Positions 57,054 to 64,000 of a DNA stretch of 64,000 bases are shown here, piece by piece; position 1 is the stretch's first letter; every line of letters starts with the position of its first letter. The stretch lies in assembly GCF_000013385.1 (NCBI RefSeq), contig NC_007760.1, positions 434,001 to 498,000 on the forward strand, read 5' to 3'. A model generated the notes under the pieces. It saw only the letters and a program-made list of their open reading frames with translations, was not told the origin of the DNA and made no database searches. Both the position numbers and the translations under genes were made by a program. Source of the stretch: Anaeromyxobacter dehalogenans 2CP-C (GTDB lineage: Bacteria > Myxococcota > Myxococcia > Myxococcales > Anaeromyxobacteraceae).

Positions 57054-60000
57054 TCAGCCAATCCCCGCCTCCTTTTCAACCGGGCCGCCGCCCTCCCCCG
57101 CGAGCGGGGTGAGCGGGAAGCGCAGGGCGAAGGCGGTGCCGGCGCCGGGCCGGCTGGTCACGGCCACCTCGCCGCCGTGCCCCTCGACGATCCGCCGCAC
57201 CACCGCCAGGCCGAGGCCGGTCCCGCTCGCCTTGGTGGTGAAGAACGGCTCGAAGATGCGGCCGCGGACCTCCTCCGGGATGCCCGCGCCGGTGTCCTCC
57301 AGCTCGAGCACGGCCGCGTCCCCGTCCCGCCGCAGCCGGACGGTGAGGCGGCCCCCGCGCGGCATGGCCTGGACCGCGTTCACCGCCACGTTCACCACCG
57401 CCTGGCGCACCAGGCGCGCGTCCATGGGCACCTGCGGCAGCGCCGGGTCCACCTCGCGGAGGATCTCGATGGGCTGGCCGTTCTGCGCGAGCGCGGTGGC
57501 GAGCGCCTCCTCCACCACCCGGTCCAGCGGCTCGGGGCGCACCTCCGGCGTGGACGGGCGGGCGAAGTCGAGCAGGTCGCCCACGATCCGGTTGAGCCGG
57601 TCGGCCTCCTCGCCCACGATGTCGAGCAGCATGCGCGCGTCGCCCTGGGGGCGCAGCATGCGCCGCAGCGAGCCGAGCGAGTTGAAGATGACGCCGAGCG
57701 GGTTGCGCACCTCGTGCGCGACCACCGCCGACAGCTCGCCCAGCGCCGCGAGCCGCTCCTGCTGGATGAGCTGGCGCTGCGCGTGCGCCAGCTCGGCGTA
57801 GCTGCGGCGGAGGTCCTCGTAGAGCCGCGCGTTCTCCGCGGCGACCGCGAGCTGGTTCGCGATGGCGGCCCCGCGCTCGATCTCCGCCGGGCTGAAGCGC
57901 CGGGGGCCGCGGGTCTCCACGATCACCGCCGCGCCGATGTACCGGTCGCGCACCAGCAGCGGCAGGCCGAGCATGGCGCGGATGGAGGGGTCCGAGGCCA
58001 CGTCCTCGCGCACGCGCGGATCCCGCGCCGCGTCCTCGATGGCGATGGGCTCGCGGCGCTCGAACACCATGGCGGCCAGGCGCGGGGCGGCCGCCTCCAC
58101 CGGCACGTCCACGCCCACCGCGGCCTGGGGCAGCCCCCAGGCCGCCCGCACCTGGAGCTGCTCGCGGCCCGGGGCGCACAGCGCGATGGCCGCGCGCGGC
58201 GCGTCCACGATGCGCGCCAGGTTCCGCACGCCCGCGTCGAGCACCTGCTCGAAGTCGAGCGTGGCCACCAGCGAGCGGCCCACCTCGTGGAGCAGCCCGA
58301 GCTCCTCGGCGCGCCGGCGCGTCTCGGAGTAGAGCCGCGCGTTGTCCACCGCCACCGCGAGCTGGCTGGCGATGGCCATGGCGCGCGACAGCTCGCCGGG
58401 CGAGAAGGTCCGGTCCATGCTGGCGGCCGCCACCAGCGCCACGCCCACCGGGTGGTCGCGGACGTGGAGCGGCACCGCCAGCAGCGCCCGGTCGGGCACG
58501 CCCGGCTCGGCGAGCCGGCCCGCGACCGGCGTCCGCGCCTCCAGCGCGTCGCGCGCCAGCGACCGGTCGGCGACCGGCACCGCGGCCGGGCCGATGGGCG
58601 CGCCGCGGGTCGCGGCGCGCCGCAGCTCGCGCCGCCGGTAGTCGTCGAGCAGGATGGTGCAGTCGGAGCCCTGCAGCGTCTGCTTCAGGTGCTCGGCGCC
58701 GGCGGAGAGCACCTCCTCGAGGTCGAGCGAGGAGGACACCACCCGCGCCACGTCGATGACGGTGGAGAGCTCGTGCAGGCGCCCGCGGGCCTCGGCGTAG
58801 AGCCGGGCGTTCTCGATCGCCACCGCGAGCTGGTTCGCGACGGCCGTGACCCGCTCCACCTCCGCCGGCGTGAAGCGGCGCGGGCGCGCGGTGTCCACCA
58901 CCACCAGCACGCCCAGCGGCTCGCCGCGCAGCAGCAGCGGCGCCACGATCGCGGCGCGCGCGCGGTGGTGCTCCACCAGCAGCCGGTTGAGGCCCTCGGC
59001 CTCGGCGTCCGCGTCCTCGACCACGAACGTGCGCCGCTCGCGCACCGAGCGCCAGCTCAGCCCCTCGCCGGTCGCGAGCGCGGCCGAGGCCCGCTCCAGC
59101 GCCGCCGCGCCGCCCTGGCTGATGGCGGCGGCGCGCAGCGCCAGGTGGACCGGATCGTAGAGGTGGACGACGCCCACCGCGGCGCCGAGCAGCCGCCGCG
59201 CCGCGTCCACGCCCTCGGAGAGGACGTGGTCGAGGTCGAGGGAGCCGGCGACGGTGCGGCTCATCTCGTTCAGCAGCGACAGGTCCTCGACCCGGCGGCT
59301 GGCCTCGGCGTACAGCTCGGCGTTCTCCAGCCCCACCGCCAGCTCGCCGGCGAGCGCGTTCGCGAGCGCCAGCTCCGGATCCGAGAAGCTGCGCCCCGCG
59401 TCGTCGAACAGGAACAGGACGCCGCGCGTGGCCTGGCGGGAGGTGAGCGGGACCACCAGCAGCGCGGTGGGCGGCAGGCCCTCGCGGCCGCACAGCGCGC
59501 TGCGCGGGTCGCGCGAGGCGTCCTCGGTCCAGGCGGGCGCGCCGCGGCGGAGCGCGTCCTCCGCGAGCAGGTCCTGGCCCGCCGGGATGCGCAGCGCCTC
59601 CGCGCGCAGCGGCCCGCCCCAGCCGCCCACGCCGCGGAGGCAGCGCTCCTGCGGATCCACCAGCAGCACCGCGGCGCCGCGGCAGGAGAGGGCGCTCGTC
59701 ACCTCGCGGCAGCCGTCGTCGAGCAGCGCCGGCACGTCCCCGGGCGCGTTCCCGAAGATGCGCAGGGCGAGGGCGTGCACGGCCTCGAGGTCGGAGAGGC
59801 GGCGGCGGACGTCGGCGAACAGCCGCGCGTTCTCGACCGCCACACCGATCTGCACCGCCATGGCCGAGAGCAGCGTCACCTCGCGCTCCGCGAACGGGCG
59901 CGCGGTGCGGCGCCCGAGCACGATCGAGCCCACCGCGGCCTGGCCCTTCGCGAGCAGCGGGACCGCCATGGCCGCCTGCAGCCCCTCGGTCCGAGCCACC

Positions 60001-61637
60001 TGGAACGCGGTGGGATCGGCGTCGTCCGGGTACCGGGCCGGCCCGCAGCGCTTCACGGCCAGCCCGGGCAGCGACTCGCCCAGCCCGAGCCGCGAGGCCC
60101 GCCGCAGCGTCTCGGCGGAGAGGCCGTGGCCGGCCACCAGCGCGAGGCGCTCGCCCTCGCGGACGAACGCGGCGCCGGTGTCCGCCTGGAACGTCTCCAC
60201 CACCCGGCGCAGCGAGGTGTCGAGCAGCAGCACCGGATCGAGCTGCGCGCTGCCCATGGCCACGTCGTTGATGAGCGTGAGCTCGGCCACGCGCCGGCGG
60301 AGCGCGCCCAGCAGCCCCTGCGTCTCGACCGCGCTGGCCACGTGCGGGCCGACCGCGCCGAGCAGGCCGAGCCAGGGCCGCACCGCCTCCAGCTCGTCGC
60401 GGAACGCGGCCACCATCACCCCCACCGCGCGGCCGCGGGCCACGAGCGGCACCCAGATGCCGGCGCGGATCCCCTCGGCGCGGAGCGCCTCGGCGCCGGA
60501 CTCGGCGGCGTCCACCGGGACGGCGCGGGCCGCCCGGTCGCGCAGCACCTCGCCGATGCGCGCGGTGACGGGCACGCGCTCCAGCCGCGCCTGGACCTCG
60601 GGGCTGGTGCCGCTCGCGAACGTCCGGACCAGCTCGCGGCCGCCCTCGTCCACCAGGTACACCGCCACCACCGCGCAGCCGGTGGCGGCCGTCAGCACGG
60701 TGGTGACCTCGGCGAAGAACGCGTCGAGGTCGGGGGCGTCCCCGGCCAGCCGCCCGACCCGGTTCAGGAGCGCCAGGTCCGCGTTGTGGCGCGAGAGGTC
60801 GGCGATGGTCCGGGCCGCGTCGAGCGCCGCGGCGAGCTGCGCGCCGAACAGCCGGAGCGCGCCCACGTCCTCGCTCCGGAGCCAGCGCGCCGCGACGAGC
60901 AGGCCCAGCGCCGGGCCGGCGCGCGCCTCCACCCGGACCACCACCGCGCGGGCGATCCCGATGGCGGCGATGGCCTCGCGCGTCGCCGCCGCGCGCGGCT
61001 CGGGCACGAACGCGGCCGCCTCGGCGGGGAGGTCGTCGGAGTAGGCCGCGCCCGCGTCCCACGCCAGCCGGAACATGGGCGGCCAGCGCCCGAGCTGGCC
61101 GTCGAGCGGCCGCTCCAGCGCGCGCTCCAGCCGCGCCGCGGCGGGCGGCGGCAGCGCCGACCAGTCCACCCGGAGCCCGTCGCCCTCCGGGCGCGCCAGC
61201 AGCACCAGCGCGGACAGCTCGCCCGCGGCCCCGCGCAGCCGCTCCAGCACCGCGGCCTCGCTGGGCTCGCGCTGGAGCGCGGCGCCCAGCTCCGCGAGCG
61301 CCTCCAGGCGCGGCCGCCGGGTCGCCTGCGCGGTCGCGTCCCGCACCTCGACCAGGACGTCGCGGCCGTGCACCCGCACGCGCAGCTCGACGGCGCGCCG
61401 CGTGCCGTCGGGCAGGAGCACGCCGACCTCGTACTCGGCCGGCGCCGCCTCCCCGCGCAGCCGCCGCTCGTGGCGCTCGACCACCCGCGCCATGTCCTCC
61501 GGGGCGATCAGGTCGAGCACGTCGAGGCCGACCATGGTGGGGACGGTGCGGCCGGCGAGGGCCGCGGCGCCCTCGCTCGCGTACACGACCTTGCGATCGC
61601 GCACGACCAGCGAGCCGCCCTGGAACCGCTCCGCCAT
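57054..61637 (-). CDS. Soluble hybrid-sensor histidine kinase with PAS and about seven GAF domains
   Basis: This very large kinase (1527 residues) has no membrane segment. A PAS domain (about 1-105) is followed by seven GAF-like units of about 160 residues, each ending in a linker such as AVENARLFADV (about 596), GLENAELYAEA (764), AIENARLYAEA (934), AVDNARLYSET (1091) and AAENARLYEDL (1261); two earlier units end near 269 and 431. His1307 is in VVAHEVRNPLGVIFN, then EDTGAGIPEEV and GTGLGLAVV. Its ATG overlaps the selB stop. Ligands are unknown. Confidence 0.9.
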   Translation of the reverse strand: MAERFQGGSLVVRDRKVVYASEGAAALAGRTVPTMVGLDVLDLIAPEDMARVVERHERRLRGEAAPAEYEVGVLLPDGTRRAVELRVRVHGRDVLVEVRDATAQATRRPRLEALAELGAALQREPSEAAVLERLRGAAGELSALVLLARPEGDGLRVDWSALPPPAAARLERALERPLDGQLGRWPPMFRLAWDAGAAYSDDLPAEAAAFVPEPRAAATREAIAAIGIARAVVVRVEARAGPALGLLVAARWLRSEDVGALRLFGAQLAAALDAARTIADLSRHNADLALLNRVGRLAGDAPDLDAFFAEVTTVLTAATGCAVVAVYLVDEGGRELVRTFASGTSPEVQARLERVPVTARIGEVLRDRAARAVPVDAAESGAEALRAEGIRAGIWVPLVARGRAVGVMVAAFRDELEAVRPWLGLLGAVGPHVASAVETQGLLGALRRRVAELTLINDVAMGSAQLDPVLLLDTSLRRVVETFQADTGAAFVREGERLALVAGHGLSAETLRRASRLGLGESLPGLAVKRCGPARYPDDADPTAFQVARTEGLQAAMAVPLLAKGQAAVGSIVLGRRTARPFAEREVTLLSAMAVQIGVAVENARLFADVRRRLSDLEAVHALALRIFGNAPGDVPALLDDGCREVTSALSCRGAAVLLVDPQERCLRGVGGWGGPLRAEALRIPAGQDLLAEDALRRGAPAWTEDASRDPRSALCGREGLPPTALLVVPLTSRQATRGVLFLFDDAGRSFSDPELALANALAGELAVGLENAELYAEASRRVEDLSLLNEMSRTVAGSLDLDHVLSEGVDAARRLLGAAVGVVHLYDPVHLALRAAAISQGGAAALERASAALATGEGLSWRSVRERRTFVVEDADAEAEGLNRLLVEHHRARAAIVAPLLLRGEPLGVLVVVDTARPRRFTPAEVERVTAVANQLAVAIENARLYAEARGRLHELSTVIDVARVVSSSLDLEEVLSAGAEHLKQTLQGSDCTILLDDYRRRELRRAATRGAPIGPAAVPVADRSLARDALEARTPVAGRLAEPGVPDRALLAVPLHVRDHPVGVALVAAASMDRTFSPGELSRAMAIASQLAVAVDNARLYSETRRRAEELGLLHEVGRSLVATLDFEQVLDAGVRNLARIVDAPRAAIALCAPGREQLQVRAAWGLPQAAVGVDVPVEAAAPRLAAMVFERREPIAIEDAARDPRVREDVASDPSIRAMLGLPLLVRDRYIGAAVIVETRGPRRFSPAEIERGAAIANQLAVAAENARLYEDLRRSYAELAHAQRQLIQQERLAALGELSAVVAHEVRNPLGVIFNSLGSLRRMLRPQGDARMLLDIVGEEADRLNRIVGDLLDFARPSTPEVRPEPLDRVVEEALATALAQNGQPIEILREVDPALPQVPMDARLVRQAVVNVAVNAVQAMPRGGRLTVRLRRDGDAAVLELEDTGAGIPEEVRGRIFEPFFTTKASGTGLGLAVVRRIVEGHGGEVAVTSRPGAGTAFALRFPLTPLAGEGGGPVEKEAGIG

Positions 61638-63586
61638 CAGCGTCCCTCGCCGCGCAGCACCCGCTTCTCGCCCACCCGCAGCGTGACCTTCTCGCGGTCG
61701 AAGTACTCCGCCAGCGGGATGACGTGCTTGCGGGTGGCGCCCACGAGGTCCTTGAACTCCTGGGTGGTGATCTGGCGGCGCTCCCTCAGCCAGGCCACCA
61801 GCTTCGCCTCGAGCGCCTTCACCGCCGCGGCGTCGAAGTACAGCTCCGACGAGACGCGCAGGGCGCGCCCCTCCGCGGCGAGCAGCTTCAGCACCGCCTG
61901 CACGTCCGGCGCGCTCGCGCCCACCGCGCCGGGCAGCTCGGCCAGCCAGGGCGGGGTGAGCCCGCCCTTCGCCAGCGCGGCGGCCACCTTCTCCTTCAGC
62001 GCGCCGCCGGCGCTCTCGCCGCTCGCGGCGGCGTGGCCCTTCTCGCGGACGACGTCGCCCTCGACCACCAGCTCGCCGCGCTCGGCGGCCTGCGCCAGCA
62101 GCCGCTGGAACAGCCGCGGGTCGGTCACCGGCGGCAGCTTCCCGCGCAGCGCCTCGCGCCCCATGCCGGCGGCGAGCGGGTGATCGCGGTGGAACGCCGC
62201 CACCGCCGCCGCCATGCGGCGGGTCAGCTCCTGCGCCACCGGCCCGGCCACGTAGGCGCGCCGCTCGCGGTCGAACAGCACCGCGCCGCCGCGCGCGCCG
62301 AGCCGGTCGAGCGTGCCCTGCGCCGCCTTCGGGGAGAGCGCGGTGCGGCCCACCAGCGCGGGCAGGTCGAGGCCGGCGGGCCCGGCCATGGCGAGCACGG
62401 TCGCGAGGCGCGCCTCGGGGTCGGGCCCAGCCAGCGCCGCGAGCTGCGCGAGCGACTCCGGCCGCCCGCGCCGGCGCTTCGGCGCCGCGACCGCGAGCAC
62501 CCGCCCGCCGCCGACCGTCTTGCCGCGCCCCTCGAGCACCGCGAACCCGCGCAGGATGAAGCGCTGGCCCGGCAGCGCCGCGGCCGGCTCGGCCAGCCGG
62601 AGCTGCGCGTGGGCGGTGGCGCCGGGGGCGAGCTCGGCGCGGTCGAGCAGCGAGATCACCGCGGGGACCTGGGTGGTGCCCACGTGCAGGAGCAGCTTGG
62701 CGCGATGGCGGAGCGGCTTCGGCGCCGCCGCGAGCAGCGTCAGCTCCGCGTCGATGATCGAGGACGCCGGGACCACGCCCGGGTGGACCAGCACCTGGCC
62801 GCGCCGGATGGCGGCGGGCTCGATGCCGGGCAGGTTCACCGCGGTGCGCTGGCCGGCGAGCGCGCGCGGGGTGGGCTTGCCGTGCACCTGGACCGAGCGG
62901 ACCCGCAGGCCCTCGCCGCCCGCCGAGGCGGGCAGGAGCGCGGCCGCGTCGCCCTCGGCGATCTGCCCGGACAGCAGGGTGCCCGTGACGACGGTCCCGA
63001 AGCCCTTCATCGAGAAGGCGCGGTCCACCGGCAGGAACAGCGGGCCGTCGGCGGGTCGCTCCGGCACCTCGGCCGCGAGCGCCCCCAGCGCGGCGCGCAG
63101 CGCGTCCAGCCCCTCGCCGGTCGCGGAGGAGACCGGGACGATGGGCGCGCCCTCCAGGAACGTGCCGCGCGTCACCTCGCGCACGTCCTGCTCCAGGAGC
63201 GGCAGCCAGTCCGCGCCCAGCTCCGGCAGCAGGTCGGCCTTGGTCACGGCGACCAGCCCCCGCGGCACGCCCAGCAGCCGGCAGATGTCGAGGTGCTCGC
63301 GGGTCTGGGGCATCACCCCCTCGTCCGCCGCGATCACCAGCACCACGAGGTCGATGCCGCCCGCGCCCGCCGCCATGGAGCGGACGAAGCGCTCGTGGCC
63401 GGGCACGTCCACCACCCCCGCGACCGAGCCGTCGGGCAGCGCCAGGTGCGCGAAGCCCAGCTCGATGGTGATGCCGCGCCGCTTCTCGTCGCGCAGCCGG
63501 TCGGTGTCGATCCCGGTGAGCGCCCGGACGAGCGAGGTCTTCCCGTGATCGATGTGGCCGGCCGTGCCGATGACGACGCGCTTCAT
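61637..63586 (-). CDS. selB: Selenocysteine-specific elongation factor SelB
   Basis: This 649-residue GTPase brings Sec-tRNA(Sec) to UGA codons marked by a SECIS hairpin. G1 is [12 protein letters not shown] (residues 7-18), with [10 protein letters not shown] and [10 protein letters not shown]. The C-terminal half (about 370-649) contains winged-helix segments for SECIS binding ([20 protein letters not shown]). It overlaps the kinase gene (stop and start share a base) and lies 23 nt after a phosphoribosyltransferase gene, so it is part of a four-gene transcript. Confidence 0.95.
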   Translation of the reverse strand: MKRVVIGTAGHIDHGKTSLVRALTGIDTDRLRDEKRRGITIELGFAHLALPDGSVAGVVDVPGHERFVRSMAAGAGGIDLVVLVIAADEGVMPQTREHLDICRLLGVPRGLVAVTKADLLPELGADWLPLLEQDVREVTRGTFLEGAPIVPVSSATGEGLDALRAALGALAAEVPERPADGPLFLPVDRAFSMKGFGTVVTGTLLSGQIAEGDAAALLPASAGGEGLRVRSVQVHGKPTPRALAGQRTAVNLPGIEPAAIRRGQVLVHPGVVPASSIIDAELTLLAAAPKPLRHRAKLLLHVGTTQVPAVISLLDRAELAPGATAHAQLRLAEPAAALPGQRFILRGFAVLEGRGKTVGGGRVLAVAAPKRRRGRPESLAQLAALAGPDPEARLATVLAMAGPAGLDLPALVGRTALSPKAAQGTLDRLGARGGAVLFDRERRAYVAGPVAQELTRRMAAAVAAFHRDHPLAAGMGREALRGKLPPVTDPRLFQRLLAQAAERGELVVEGDVVREKGHAAASGESAGGALKEKVAAALAKGGLTPPWLAELPGAVGASAPDVQAVLKLLAAEGRALRVSSELYFDAAAVKALEAKLVAWLRERRQITTQEFKDLVGATRKHVIPLAEYFDREKVTLRVGEKRVLRGEGR

Positions 63587-63609
63587 GGCTCTCCGGCGCC
63601 GCGGCCCGG

Positions 63610-64000
63610 CTAGACGCCGACCTCGCCCGGGTCCACGGCCGCGCCCAGCTGGTCGAGCTGGTAGTCCCAGGCGAACAGGATGAGCTCGTCGGTCTCGAAC
63701 GCGTGGAAGTCGGGCCGGGCGCCGCTCGGGCGCACTACCAGCACCGCGGTGCGCACCTCGCGCGCCCCGGCCTTGCGCGCCACCGCGCGCGCCTTCGCGA
63801 GCGTGGCGCCGGTGGCGGCCACGTCGTCCACCACCAGCACGCGCCGCCCGGTCAGCGCCGGCAGCTCGGAGGCGGGGCCGCCCGGGCCGCCGGCGTCGCG
63901 GCGGCGCTTCTCGATGCGGACCGGCTGGAACTCGGCGCCGAGCGCGGCGGCGAGCGCGCCGCCCACGAACACGCCGCCCTTGGCGATCCCCACCACCACG
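63610..64000 (-). CDS. Type I phosphoribosyltransferase, 5' end beyond the window
   Basis: The C-terminal 129 or so residues of a PRTase-fold protein: VVGIAKGGVFVGGALAAALG, then the PRPP-binding loop RRVLVVDDVAATGATLAKA. The end FAWDYQLDQLGAA resembles COG2236-type purine-like phosphoribosyltransferases. Base specificity cannot be assigned. It is upstream of selB on the same strand. Confidence 0.82.
   Translation of the reverse strand, partial: VVVGIAKGGVFVGGALAAALGAEFQPVRIEKRRRDAGGPGGPASELPALTGRRVLVVDDVAATGATLAKARAVARKAGAREVRTAVLVVRPSGARPDFHAFETDELILFAWDYQLDQLGAAVDPGEVGV

Overview
The window is about 74% GC with very strong G/C third-position bias. It carries myxobacterial-style gene content: futalosine-pathway menaquinone genes, an outer-membrane decaheme cytochrome of the OmcA/MtrC family, selenocysteine insertion factors, a multi-GAF/NtrC two-component system, many lipoproteins, and complex I genes. 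Taken together this points to an Anaeromyxobacter-like member of the Myxococcota, an anaerobic or facultative respirer of metals and organics. That assignment rests on gene content and gene style, not on a database match.

Layout. 1-4.9 kb: a leftward menaquinone operon (ubiD, ubiE/menG, ubiX, mqnE, and an mqnA whose C-terminus runs into an mqnC-like start). 5.0-9.4 kb: a small unknown gene, an M16 lipoprotein protease and a polyprenyl diphosphate synthase. 9.4-14.9 kb: a GT39-like membrane glycosyltransferase, a secreted lipoprotein, truA, asd and a bacteriohemerythrin. 14.9-20.2 kb: a LEA14/WHy lipoprotein, clpB and an HtrA protease. 20.2-24.5 kb: a tightly packed cluster of type III polyketide synthase, acyl carrier protein, fatty acyl-AMP ligase and flavoprotein, probably making a phenolic lipid. 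24.7-27.1 kb: four consecutive lipoproteins (CsgG-like, PEGA-like, DUF4810-like, DUF799-like). 27.2-43.3 kb: mostly housekeeping (TPR protein, gpsA, M3 peptidase, a flavin reductase, ABC-2 exporter permeases with their ATPase placed apart, RNase Z, pirin, Rsm22-like methyltransferase, a ParB-fold protein, an HHE protein, fadI-fadJ), interrupted at 33.8-34.0 kb by an intergenic repeat array. 43.4-48.1 kb: the decaheme cytochrome, a long gene-free region and an OmpR-type two-component pair. 48.2-64 kb: selA, a separate nuoLMN operon, a single-domain receiver, and a leftward run of phosphoribosyltransferase, selB, a seven-GAF histidine kinase and an NtrC-type sigma-54 activator.

How the parts fit. 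The head-group operon (ubiD to mqnA) and the side-chain gene (polyprenyl synthase) both serve menaquinone. They share a near-identical 16-bp palindrome inside their promoters, suggesting common repression. Menaquinone would connect complex I (nuoLMN) to terminal reductases such as the decaheme cytochrome. selA and selB show that selenoproteins are made, though none is encoded here.

The most unusual feature is between the NtrC-type gene and the single-domain receiver. A close match to a sigma-54 promoter is followed at its predicted start by a long hairpin with an eight-C apical loop and a U-rich tract. It is either a sigma-54-dependent small RNA of about 80 nt or an attenuating leader for the receiver gene.
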